From: Microbacterium memoriense
Lineage (GTDB): Bacteria; Actinomycetota; Actinomycetes; Actinomycetales; Microbacteriaceae
Reading direction: 5' to 3'
Assembly (NCBI RefSeq): GCF_025398275.1
Contig: NZ_JAODOR010000012.1
Coordinates: forward strand, 1-64,000
Length of the DNA stretch: 64,000 nucleotides
Below the pieces are notes generated by a model that ran no database searches, was not told the origin of the DNA, and was given only the letters and a program-made list of their open reading frames with translations. Positions 52,118 to 60,741 of the stretch are shown here, piece by piece (position 1 is the first letter of the stretch; every line of letters begins with the position of its first letter). Made by a program: the position numbers and the translations under genes.

Positions 52118-53248
52118 TTAGGTCAGCCGCCGGTACCGAGTCTGTGGACCCGCCGGCAACGCCACCAGCGGCATCGCGTCGTTCAGGCGCGCAGCGACGG
52201 CATCCAGATCGTCATCGAACAGATCCGCGTAGGTGTCGAGCGTCATCGCCGCCGACGCGTGTCCCAGCATCCGCTGCACGGCCTTCACATTCGCGCCGGA
52301 GCTGATTGCGAGTGATGCGGCGGTGTGGCGAAGATCGTGCGGAGTGAGCCGCGGGATCGATGGATCCACCGCCTGCGCGCGTTTCACGGCATTCGCGAAC
52401 CAGCCCTGCGCGCCGGAGTTGCGCATGTGACTGACCCCGTCGCCGAACAGGAGCCCTTCCGGTCCCTTCCCGGCGCAGGCCTGCTCGATCATCGGCGTGA
52501 GACGCTCAGGGTAGGGGACTGAGCGGTTCTTGTGTGTCTTCGGCGTGCCGACATGAATCTCGTAGCCGATCATCACTGCGTTCTCCTCGATGACGAAGCG
52601 GCGACGCAGCCGGTTCACGCTGCGCACCCGGAGCGCGGTCGCCTCGCCCCAGCGCAGGCCCGTGTAGGCGAGGGTCAGAATGAGCGTCGGATGCGCCGAG
52701 CACGCAGCCAGGGTCGCCACCTGATCATGCGTGAGGTAAACGCGGCGCTTACCGGGCCCGTTCCGAGGGAGATTGCGGATGCGTCGGGCCGGATTGTTCA
52801 CCAGGCGGCGATCATCAATCGCGACATCGAGGATGCCGGCGAGGACTCCGAGCGCGCGGATGACGACGGTGCGCGACTTCTGCGTCGCGAGCTCCGACAC
52901 CCAGTCCTGGACTTCGGAGCGCCGGATCGAGGAAATCTCGCGATGGCCCCAGACCGGAGCGACGTGGTTCTTCCACGCGCGCTCGAGCGTCATGTAGTAC
53001 GACGGCTTCGACATCGGGGGCTGCTTCGAGCGCAGCCAGCTGTCGGCGAACATCCGGACCGGAACCCGCGATGCTTTTGGGTCGATGTACTCGCCCTTCG
53101 ACTTCGACACCGTGACCATGGAGAGGTAGAGCTGTGCGTCGCCCATCGTCGTGAAGCCGCGTTTCTCTGCCTCAGTGTGATCCGGTCTGCGGTAGCGCAC
53201 ACGGTAACGGCGACCCTTCACCGTTTCGTACGGGGTGATGGTGCCCAT
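52118..53248 (-). CDS. phage-type tyrosine integrase
   Basis: A 376-aa integrase of the P4/phage type. It has an N-terminal arm-binding domain (MGTITPYETVKGRRYRVRYRRPDHTEAEKRGF), a core-binding domain (about 65-160) and a catalytic domain with all residues: YTGLRWGEATAL (first Arg), HDLRHTAASLAI (His-x-x-Arg), MLGHASAAMTLDTYADLF (His and the nucleophile Tyr). It is complete and may be active. The position next to tRNA-Arg(CCT) fits integration at the tRNA 3' end. Confidence 0.95.
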   Translation of the reverse strand: MGTITPYETVKGRRYRVRYRRPDHTEAEKRGFTTMGDAQLYLSMVTVSKSKGEYIDPKASRVPVRMFADSWLRSKQPPMSKPSYYMTLERAWKNHVAPVWGHREISSIRRSEVQDWVSELATQKSRTVVIRALGVLAGILDVAIDDRRLVNNPARRIRNLPRNGPGKRRVYLTHDQVATLAACSAHPTLILTLAYTGLRWGEATALRVRSVNRLRRRFVIEENAVMIGYEIHVGTPKTHKNRSVPYPERLTPMIEQACAGKGPEGLLFGDGVSHMRNSGAQGWFANAVKRAQAVDPSIPRLTPHDLRHTAASLAISSGANVKAVQRMLGHASAAMTLDTYADLFDDDLDAVAARLNDAMPLVALPAGPQTRYRRLT

Positions 53249-53499
53249 CTCGACCTCCGATCACGTCGGGTTGATGGTCAGTATTGGGCCAGTGTCGGAC
53301 ACTCTGGCAAGGAGGTCAACGGTGTTGAGGAGGCATGTGGCGCGATGCTTCTAGTTGGCGGCGCGTGCCGCTGGAGCGTGGCATCCTCGATTCCGCTCGC
53401 TGAGTGTCTGGCGAACGCTGAAGATACGGCCGAAAGGGTGTCATTGCCGCACGCCTTTCCAACCTTTCACCAGTAGCGCTGGGTTCCCGTGCAGGAGAG

Positions 53500-54111
53500 C
53501 TATCGGCCAACCGTCGTGCCGTCGGTCGCCGAGTCAGTCGTTGCGAGCTTGGCGATGCGGCGTACCCCCGGTGCCTTGTGGCGACCAGGGTGCTCCGACC
53601 AGCCAAGCACGTAGTCGCTGCCCAGTGATAGTGAGGACCATGCGCGGAAAACGGCGCGGGCACCCAGCGGCTCGGCCACCTCGTCGGCATCAAGCACGCC
53701 CGTGACGAACGAGTGCGCGCTGGGTGGGATGGCTCGCCAGTGTCCCGCCGCTCCCAAAGCATTGAGAACGTCACGTAGCCCGCTCCCCGGCTGCAGGGCC
53801 TCCGCGTATGAGTGGTCCCATGCCGAGTAGCTGTCGTTCGTGTGGAACTCGACGATGGCCACGTCAGCCCACTCCGACATGAGGTGCAAGCCTGGCACCT
53901 GTTGAATAGCGAACGCGGAGCCCTGGGCGCGCCATCCCTCCGCGACCTTCTTGGCTCCCGCGAACGTGCAGGTCAAGCTCGTCTGCCCGCGGTACTGCCT
54001 ACTCGTTGTCGAATGCCACGCGTTTCGCTCGCGGGTTGTGATGTAGAAGTAGGCAGGAACGATCCGGGAGAGGTGTTCGCCATCGAGATCGCGGTAATTC
54101 ACCTCGTGCAT
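53500..54111 (-). CDS. unrecognised 203-aa protein upstream of BREX
   Basis: ATG start at 54111. The soluble protein begins MHEVNYRDLDGEHLSRIVPAYFYITTRERN and has a Ser/Trp-rich middle (WADVAIVEFHTNDSYSAWDHSY) and a basic C-terminus. I do not recognise a family. It follows rmuC on the same strand after 42 bases and could be co-transcribed. Its place inside a defence island suggests a defence or regulatory role, but nothing in the sequence proves it. Confidence 0.6.
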   Translation of the reverse strand: MHEVNYRDLDGEHLSRIVPAYFYITTRERNAWHSTTSRQYRGQTSLTCTFAGAKKVAEGWRAQGSAFAIQQVPGLHLMSEWADVAIVEFHTNDSYSAWDHSYAEALQPGSGLRDVLNALGAAGHWRAIPPSAHSFVTGVLDADEVAEPLGARAVFRAWSSLSLGSDYVLGWSEHPGRHKAPGVRRIAKLATTDSATDGTTVGR

Positions 54112-54153
54112 GATGCTGCATTCATAAGTTGCTTTCGTGGTTGTCGGGAGCGC

Positions 54154-55731
54154 CTACTGGATACTGGCAAGGTCGGCCTCGAGCTTCTCGACGTCCACCT
54201 CGTCGGCAGCCGCTGCGTGAACGCGATCGGTCGCAGCATCATCCTCTGCCGCGTCGATCTCCGTTTCCGCGACCTCGCGCAGCTTGCGGTCGATGGCTCG
54301 GGTGCGCACGCCGGCCTCCTTCACAGTCTTCTGCGCTGTTTCAAGCTGTCGGCCGAGCTTGTCCCACACCTGCCCGTACTTCTGGAACTCGGCCTTTGCC
54401 GCGCTGAGCACCTGCCAGACCTCGGAGGTGCGCTTCTCGATCGCCAGCGACCGGAACCCAATCTGGAGGCTATTCAGGAGTGACATTAACGTAGTGGGTC
54501 CGGTGATCAGGACGCGCATTTCGGTTTGCAGCTTGCTCGCCAGACCAGGACGGCGCACGACCTCAGCGAACAGGCCTTCAGTCGGCAGGTACATGATCGC
54601 GAAGTCGGTGCTTCGGGGCGGATCGATGTACTTGGACGCGATCGTCTTCGCCTGCGTGAGGATTGCGCGCTCGAGACTCTTGCTGGCCGCCTCTATCTCG
54701 ACTTTGTCGCCGCGCTCCTGGGCATCGAGCAGGCGTTCGTAATCTTCCTGAGGGAACTTCGAGTCGATCGGAAGGTAGACAGGCGCTCCTTCTTCGCGAC
54801 CAGGGAGCCTGACTGCGAACTCGACACTCTCCTGCGTGCCCACCTTGATAACGACATTCCGCTCATACTGACCGGGTGTGAGGATGTCCTCCAGCTGACG
54901 CGATAGCTGCACCTCGCCCCACCCGCCACGATTCTTAACGTTGGTAAGCACGCGCTTCAGGCCGCCCACATCTGATGCAAGTGTCTGCATCTCGCCCAAG
55001 CCCTTCTGCACCTGCTCCAGCCGGCTGCTGACGAGCGCGAAGGACTCACCAAGACGCTTCTCAAGAGTGCCCTGGAGCTTCTCATCGACCGTCTCACGCA
55101 TCTTCTCGAGCTTCGCCTCATTGCCTGTCCGCAGCTTCTCCAGTTCAGTACTCAGTAGCTTCTGCATCTCCAAGTGCTTGGCCGTGTTCGCGGTCCTGAG
55201 CTCCTCCACCTTGACTGCGTTTTCGCGTAGCGAAGTCGTTAGTGTGCCTTGAAGCTTCTCGTCCACCGTTGCGCGGATCTGCTCGAGCTTGGCATCGGAA
55301 TCTGCACGAAGACCGTCGAAGCGCGCCTCAAAGGATCGACGGAACTCAGAAAGCGAGGTGGTGCTGGTGTTAGCGTGCGAATCGATGCGCGTCGTGATGG
55401 CGGTGAAACCGCCAGCGAGCTGCGTGTCCACGCCCTTCTGCGCTTCCGCTCGTTCGAGCCGCTCGCGTCCGAGCTCTTGAGACTGCGCACGCGCGGACTC
55501 CGCGACGCGCTGCTCAAGCCGGTCTTGCGCGGCTCCCAGCGATTCACGAAGCTCCTGGCGCTGAGCGGACAGATCACCGCGTAGCGCCGTCGTGAGCACC
55601 TGCAGTTCCTCCCGGATGGGCCCGAGGTCTACGGCGGCGACCGAACGCTCCCGCCGCGATATCAATAGGACGCCCACCGCGACCACCACGAGTAGGTTCA
55701 CGATTGTCAGAACTGTGATGAGGGTTTCCAC
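54154..55731 (-). CDS. rmuC: RmuC-family DNA recombination protein
   Basis: A 525-aa protein with an N-terminal membrane segment (about 4-24), a long coiled coil (about 30-260) and the RmuC nuclease-fold domain (about 265-470: NVKNRGGWGEVQLSRQLEDIL, PIDSKFPQEDY, YLPTEGLFAEV). RmuC proteins limit rearrangements at inverted repeats and are thought to cut DNA. The GTG at 55731 has GGAG six bases upstream. An rmuC gene next to a BREX locus is not part of the canonical set, so it may be an accessory or a replacement copy. It reads away from the brx operon. Confidence 0.92.
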   Translation of the reverse strand: METLITVLTIVNLLVVVAVGVLLISRRERSVAAVDLGPIREELQVLTTALRGDLSAQRQELRESLGAAQDRLEQRVAESARAQSQELGRERLERAEAQKGVDTQLAGGFTAITTRIDSHANTSTTSLSEFRRSFEARFDGLRADSDAKLEQIRATVDEKLQGTLTTSLRENAVKVEELRTANTAKHLEMQKLLSTELEKLRTGNEAKLEKMRETVDEKLQGTLEKRLGESFALVSSRLEQVQKGLGEMQTLASDVGGLKRVLTNVKNRGGWGEVQLSRQLEDILTPGQYERNVVIKVGTQESVEFAVRLPGREEGAPVYLPIDSKFPQEDYERLLDAQERGDKVEIEAASKSLERAILTQAKTIASKYIDPPRSTDFAIMYLPTEGLFAEVVRRPGLASKLQTEMRVLITGPTTLMSLLNSLQIGFRSLAIEKRTSEVWQVLSAAKAEFQKYGQVWDKLGRQLETAQKTVKEAGVRTRAIDRKLREVAETEIDAAEDDAATDRVHAAAADEVDVEKLEADLASIQ

Positions 55732-55970
55732 ACGGAACTCCAGAGATATTGAGGCCCGCTGAATCTGGGCAGTGGATCAGGATATGGGTGGGTCCCGACA
55801 TCAACGAACGAACTGCAGGGCCGGCGCGCGCGGCGCGAGTGGATTCGGCCGATACGATCGGCTGGGAAAGAAGCTGAACAGCGCTGCAGTTTGGCTCGGG
55901 CCCGGCGTGCGAGCAATGTCGATGTTCACCCATAGACTGATCAACTTTTTAACTCGAGGAGGAGGTAGCC

Positions 55971-56579
55971 GTGACTGCGCGAGACCAGTCGCAGCGATAC
56001 AAGCTGTCCTTCACGACCGGGCGCCTTTTCTTGCAGAACGCCTCTGGCGCCGCGGAAATCTACGTTCGGCTTCGTGACTGGCGAGAGGTGCGCGAAACCA
56101 TCGACTCGGACAACCTTCTCCAGAGCCGCGCATCCCGCAGCGCAACACGTATGGGTAGTGAGCTGATCCAGAGGCTTCAAGAACTCACCGAAGCGGAGGT
56201 CGAGTTGCTCGCGGTCATTACAGGAGAGGAGCGCGCACACCTCATGTGGGCCGCTACCTGTCGCCGATACTCACTCATCGGTGAGTTCGCAGAGGAGGTG
56301 CTTCGTGAGCGCTTCCTCCAACTGGCCGCGGATGTGCTGCCTGAGCACTTCGACTCATTTATTCGTGGCAAGGCGCTCTGGCACGAAGAACTCAGTGACG
56401 TTACGCCGAAGACGATGCAGAAGCTGCGCTCCACGGTCTTCCTGTTGATGCGCGACGCGGGTTTCACCGACAACGACGGCAGGATCATCCCCGCGGTCCT
56501 CTCGACGCGCGTGATGGACGAGCTCGCGAAGCGGACGCCGAGTGATGTCCGCTTCTTTCCGACAAGGGATTCGGCATGA
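55971..56579 (+). CDS. brxA: BREX protein BrxA (DUF1819)
   Basis: A 202-aa protein of the BrxA family, first gene of the type 1 BREX phage-defence operon. The N-terminus YKLSFTTGRLFLQNASGAAEIYVRLRDW and RRYSLIGEFAEEVLRERF in the middle are characteristic. BrxA is a small DNA-binding protein needed for BREX function. GTG 55971 has a strong GGAGGAGG ribosome-binding site. Its stop overlaps the brxB start by 4 nt. Confidence 0.92.
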   Translation: MTARDQSQRYKLSFTTGRLFLQNASGAAEIYVRLRDWREVRETIDSDNLLQSRASRSATRMGSELIQRLQELTEAEVELLAVITGEERAHLMWAATCRRYSLIGEFAEEVLRERFLQLAADVLPEHFDSFIRGKALWHEELSDVTPKTMQKLRSTVFLLMRDAGFTDNDGRIIPAVLSTRVMDELAKRTPSDVRFFPTRDSA

Positions 56580-57178
56580 CGGCACAGCAGGTCTTGGAGC
56601 AGGAGCAGCACCTCGTGTCGGTGCTCGGCACTCGGCGGTTCCTAGAGATGGAGGGGCTCGGCAACGAAGTGCCGTTCTTCATCTACCCCTACGACCCCGA
56701 AGATTCGCTCGCGGTCGCCGCAGCGAAGAAGCGCGTCAAGAACAAGCTGAAGAACGACCATGGTGTCAGCGTCCTTGAGATCAACCTCTACGACCTCACG
56801 GTCGAGATGCTCCAAGCGCGCGGCGTCTGGGACCGGCTCCTGAAGCTCGAAGTCGAGCAGGGGAAGGACGCCCTCCTCAAGCCACTGCAGAACATGCTGG
56901 ATCCGGGTTCGAAGCTGATCCCGGCGATCAAAGAGCGACTCGACACAGCCTCCTACGACATCCTCTTCCTCACAGGCATCGGCGAGGTATTCCCGTACAT
57001 CCGCTCGCACAGCGTTCTGAACAACCTGCAGACTGTCGCGACGAGCAAGCCGATGCTGATGTTCTTTCCCGGTGATTACAAGCAATCGGGAACATCCGGC
57101 TCATCGCTAGTGCTCTTCGGGCGACTCAAAGACGACAACTACTACCGGGCGTTCGACATCCGGGATCGGGAGGCCTGA
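56576..57178 (+). CDS. brxB: BREX protein BrxB (DUF1788)
   Basis: A 200-aa protein of the DUF1788/BrxB family. Characteristic parts are MEGLGNEVPFFIYPYDPE near the N-terminus, VSVLEINLYDLTVEML, and FLTGIGEVFPYIRSHSVLNNLQ with MLMFFPGDYKQ near the end. It is a cytoplasmic component of the BREX complex; its exact role is not known. ATGA overlap with brxA, and brxC starts two bases after its stop. Confidence 0.93.
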   Translation: MTAQQVLEQEQHLVSVLGTRRFLEMEGLGNEVPFFIYPYDPEDSLAVAAAKKRVKNKLKNDHGVSVLEINLYDLTVEMLQARGVWDRLLKLEVEQGKDALLKPLQNMLDPGSKLIPAIKERLDTASYDILFLTGIGEVFPYIRSHSVLNNLQTVATSKPMLMFFPGDYKQSGTSGSSLVLFGRLKDDNYYRAFDIRDREA

Positions 57179-57180
57179 CA

Positions 57181-60100
57181 GTGAAGCTCCATGACATTTT
57201 CGAGAAAGACATCACTCGTCCGATCGACGGCGTGATCAAGGCCGACGACACGACACACCTCGGCACGGAGGTCGAGGAATACGTTCTCACCAAAGAGGCA
57301 GAGACCGCGCTGTCGAATCTCCTTGAGGAGTACACGAACTACACGAACGCGAACGGCGTCTGGATCTCAGGCTTCTTCGGTTCCGGCAAGTCACACCTGC
57401 TCAAGATGCTGGCGCACCTGCTTGGAGACGTCGACGGCCAGGATTTCCCGCGCGCGCAGGTCTCGGACAGTTTCAAGACGAAGACCACTGACAACTTCCT
57501 GAAGGCCTCGCTCAAGAAGACGGAAGGCATCCCGGCCCGCAGCATTCTCTTCAACATCGACCAGGTGGCCGACGCGCAGGGAGGCGAAAAGACCGACTCG
57601 ATCCTGAAGGTCTTCATCAAGGTCTTCAACAACAGTCGCGGCTACTACGGTATGCAGCCGCACGTCGCCCGCTTCGAGCGAGATCTCGACTCCCGGGAGC
57701 TCCTCGCGAAGTTCACCGAGACGTATCAGCGGATCGCCGGCATCCCCTGGACTGAAGGGCGTGAGCTCGACGTGCTGGAGGAGCCGAACGTCGCCGCCGC
57801 CTACGCGGAGATCTCAGGGGCTGCCGCGGGCGCCCCGGAGAACATTCTCGAGAAGTACCGGGATTCATACCGCGTCGACATCGACGAGTTCGCGAGTGAG
57901 GTCGTCGCCTGGCTCGACAAGCAGGGGCCGGGCATGCGACTCAACTTCTTCGTCGACGAGGTGGGCCAATTCATCGGCGAGGACGGAAAGATGAAGCTGC
58001 AGCTCCAATCCATCGCCGAGACCCTGAACACGAAGGCGAAGGGTCGTGCGTGGGTCTTCGTGACCAGCCAAGAGGCGCTCGATCGCATCGTTGGCGATCA
58101 GTCGGCCCAGCAGGCTTACGATTTCTCGAAGATTCAGGCGCGGTTCAAGACACGAGTCAGTCTTTCGAGTGCGGATGTCGAGGAGGTCATTCGCAAGCGA
58201 CTACTGGCGAAGAATGCAGCCGGGGTGGCCGACCTGAAGGCTATTTACGCCACGGAATCGGGCCACTTCAAGACCCTCTTCGACTTCGTCGGCGGACGCA
58301 CATATCCGAATTACACGGACGAAGCGCGGTTCGTCTCGACCTACCCCTTCGTGAACTACCAGTTCCCGCTCTTCAGCGCCGCCCTCGTCGGGCTGTCGGA
58401 GCACAACGCGTTCACCGGCCGGCACGCCTCGGTCGGCGAGCGATCGATGCTCGGCGTCGTCCAACAGGTCGCGAAAGAGTTGGAGGGGACTGACGTCGGC
58501 CAGATCGCCGCGTTCGACAACCTCTTCGCCGGCATCCGCGACACCGTCCAGGCTGCGACGAAGCGGTCGATTGACGTCGCCGAGAAGAACCTCCCGGATC
58601 AGGAGTCGGATGTCACAAAGCTCGCCGTCCGTGTGCTCAAGGCGCTGTTCCTGGTCAAGTACGTTGATGGTTTCCGCGCAACTGCGCGGAACCTGACGGT
58701 ACTTGTATATGACCGGTTCGGCCGGAACCTCCAGGAGCTCTCGAAGAACGTCGAAGAGGCGCTCGCGCTGCTTGAGACGCAGACCTATGTGCAGCGCAAC
58801 GGCGACACCTACGAGTACCTGACCAACGAAGAACAGGAGATCGAGAACGAGATCAAGGTCGTCGATCTGGACAGTTCCGAGGTCGGCAAGCGGCTCTTCG
58901 AGATGCTCTCGCAGGATGTTCTCAAGACCCCGAAGTTCCGGTACAAGACCGGCAAGGGCGACTACCTCGACTACAGCTTCGGCTACCGGATCGACGACGT
59001 CAGCTATGGCCCCCAGCACGCGCTGACCGTCCACTTCTTCACACCCGGCTACGCGCACGTTCTGCAGACGATCCGGGCGCACAGCACCGGGCTCGACGAG
59101 GTGCGGGTCGTTCTCGACGCAGATGCGGGACTCTTTGGTGATCTGCGGCTCCTGCTGAAGACCGAGAAGTATGTCAAGCAGAAGCAGAACGGATCGCTCA
59201 CTGCGGTGCAGCAGCGCCTCCTCAGCGCGAAAGCGCAGCAGAACCTGGAGCGGAAGAAGGAGCTGCTCGAGCGCCTGCGCCGCGCAATCGGCAAGGCATC
59301 CCTCATCGTCTACACGGTCGATGTGGACTCGAGCAGCGAGGTCGCCGACGCTCGCGTCTTCGACGGCCTGAGCGTGCTGGTGACGAAGGCCTACCCGCAG
59401 CTGTCGCTCCTCGGCGGCAAGGTCTACATCGAGTCCGACATCCAGAAGTTCGTTCAAGCGCCCGCCGACGGTCTCGTCACGGTTGACACTGCATTGACGG
59501 ATGCCGCGAGCGAGGTCTACTCGGTCGGTGTCCAGCAGCGAGCCAACATCGGCCAGCAGGTCACGGCCAAGACGATCGTCGATCAGTTCACCGGGAAGCC
59601 CTACGGCTGGGACCAGACCTCGACTCTGGTCGTGATCGCCTACCTCTTCGGCGGCTCACGCATCACAATCGAGCACAACGGGAACGTGCTCAAGCGCACC
59701 GAAGTGCCGCCGCTGCTCAAGAACACCCAGCAGCTCGGGAACCTCAAGATCGGCGTGCAGAAGAGCTACGACGAGAAGAAGGTCACTACCTTCCGCAAGT
59801 TTGTCACCGAGTTCTTCGACGAGGGCGTCACGCCGAAGGACCCGCTGGAGCTGGCACACTTCGGCGCCGACAAGCTGAAGGACCAGCTGGCCAGGCTCAA
59901 GGAGGTGCGCGCCGCCTACGACTACCCCTTCATCGCTCAGCTCGACCCCTCGATCACCCTGCTGACGAGCGTCGCCGGAAAGACCGATGAGTGGTACCTG
60001 ACTGAGTTCGCAGAGGCGGACGAACTGGTAGAGGCGAAGGAGACCGTCCTCGACCCGATCCGCGCCTTCCTGAAGGACGATCGAAAGGCGATCTACGACG

Positions 60101-60741
60101 GAGTCCGCAGGTTCCTCCGAGATGCGAGCGACAACCTCGGTTATCTCCCCAAGGGAGCGGCCGAGCCGGTGCAGGTGCTGCTGGACGATCTCGCCGTGTT
60201 CCGCGGCAACCGGATCGTAGATCTTCAGCACGAGGCCGACGCGCTGCGGCAACAGGTCGGTGAGCTTGTCAAAGACGAGCAGGGGAAGGCGGCTGATTCG
60301 ATAGAGCAACGCCGCATCCAGCTGCAGCGCACAATCGAGTACAACGAGGCGAACGAAGCCGCGCAGGGCCGGGCGCTGGATCGCGTCGACCGCGCGATCC
60401 AGCAGGTGTGGGAAGAGACCAGCGTCTCGAAGATCAAGCTCGCGGCCAACAGCTTCGCGACGTCGACGTTCCCATCCCTCGTCGCCGATCTCGCCGCAGC
60501 GCGCCCAGTGACCGATCCCGGCGGCGGAGAGCCCTCGGGCTTCGCGAACGGAGGGGAGGGGCCGATCTCGCCGAAGCCTCCCACTGCGCCCCAGCCGAAA
60601 CCCACCGTGGCCATCTCGCAGATCGAGGTCGTCGGAGGAAAGTTCGTGCTCACGACCGGTGCGGATGTCGATGAGTACGTCGAAGCGCTCCGCGCTGCGC
60701 TCCAGTCCACGATCGCCGAGGGGAAGCGGATTACGCGCTGA
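57181..60741 (+). CDS. brxC: BREX P-loop protein BrxC
   Basis: A 1186-aa AAA-type ATPase of type 1 BREX. The N-terminus MKLHDIFEKDITRPIDGVIKA is typical, Walker A is GFFGSGKSH (about 64-72) and a Walker-B-like FFVDEVGQF follows at about 258. A long C-terminal part contains coiled coils (about 1000-1110) and a Pro-rich linker near 1140. BrxC couples ATP hydrolysis to blocking phage replication together with BrxX and PglZ. GTG start at 57181; the stop overlaps the brxX start by one base. Confidence 0.95.
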   Translation: MKLHDIFEKDITRPIDGVIKADDTTHLGTEVEEYVLTKEAETALSNLLEEYTNYTNANGVWISGFFGSGKSHLLKMLAHLLGDVDGQDFPRAQVSDSFKTKTTDNFLKASLKKTEGIPARSILFNIDQVADAQGGEKTDSILKVFIKVFNNSRGYYGMQPHVARFERDLDSRELLAKFTETYQRIAGIPWTEGRELDVLEEPNVAAAYAEISGAAAGAPENILEKYRDSYRVDIDEFASEVVAWLDKQGPGMRLNFFVDEVGQFIGEDGKMKLQLQSIAETLNTKAKGRAWVFVTSQEALDRIVGDQSAQQAYDFSKIQARFKTRVSLSSADVEEVIRKRLLAKNAAGVADLKAIYATESGHFKTLFDFVGGRTYPNYTDEARFVSTYPFVNYQFPLFSAALVGLSEHNAFTGRHASVGERSMLGVVQQVAKELEGTDVGQIAAFDNLFAGIRDTVQAATKRSIDVAEKNLPDQESDVTKLAVRVLKALFLVKYVDGFRATARNLTVLVYDRFGRNLQELSKNVEEALALLETQTYVQRNGDTYEYLTNEEQEIENEIKVVDLDSSEVGKRLFEMLSQDVLKTPKFRYKTGKGDYLDYSFGYRIDDVSYGPQHALTVHFFTPGYAHVLQTIRAHSTGLDEVRVVLDADAGLFGDLRLLLKTEKYVKQKQNGSLTAVQQRLLSAKAQQNLERKKELLERLRRAIGKASLIVYTVDVDSSSEVADARVFDGLSVLVTKAYPQLSLLGGKVYIESDIQKFVQAPADGLVTVDTALTDAASEVYSVGVQQRANIGQQVTAKTIVDQFTGKPYGWDQTSTLVVIAYLFGGSRITIEHNGNVLKRTEVPPLLKNTQQLGNLKIGVQKSYDEKKVTTFRKFVTEFFDEGVTPKDPLELAHFGADKLKDQLARLKEVRAAYDYPFIAQLDPSITLLTSVAGKTDEWYLTEFAEADELVEAKETVLDPIRAFLKDDRKAIYDGVRRFLRDASDNLGYLPKGAAEPVQVLLDDLAVFRGNRIVDLQHEADALRQQVGELVKDEQGKAADSIEQRRIQLQRTIEYNEANEAAQGRALDRVDRAIQQVWEETSVSKIKLAANSFATSTFPSLVADLAAARPVTDPGGGEPSGFANGGEGPISPKPPTAPQPKPTVAISQIEVVGGKFVLTTGADVDEYVEALRAALQSTIAEGKRITR

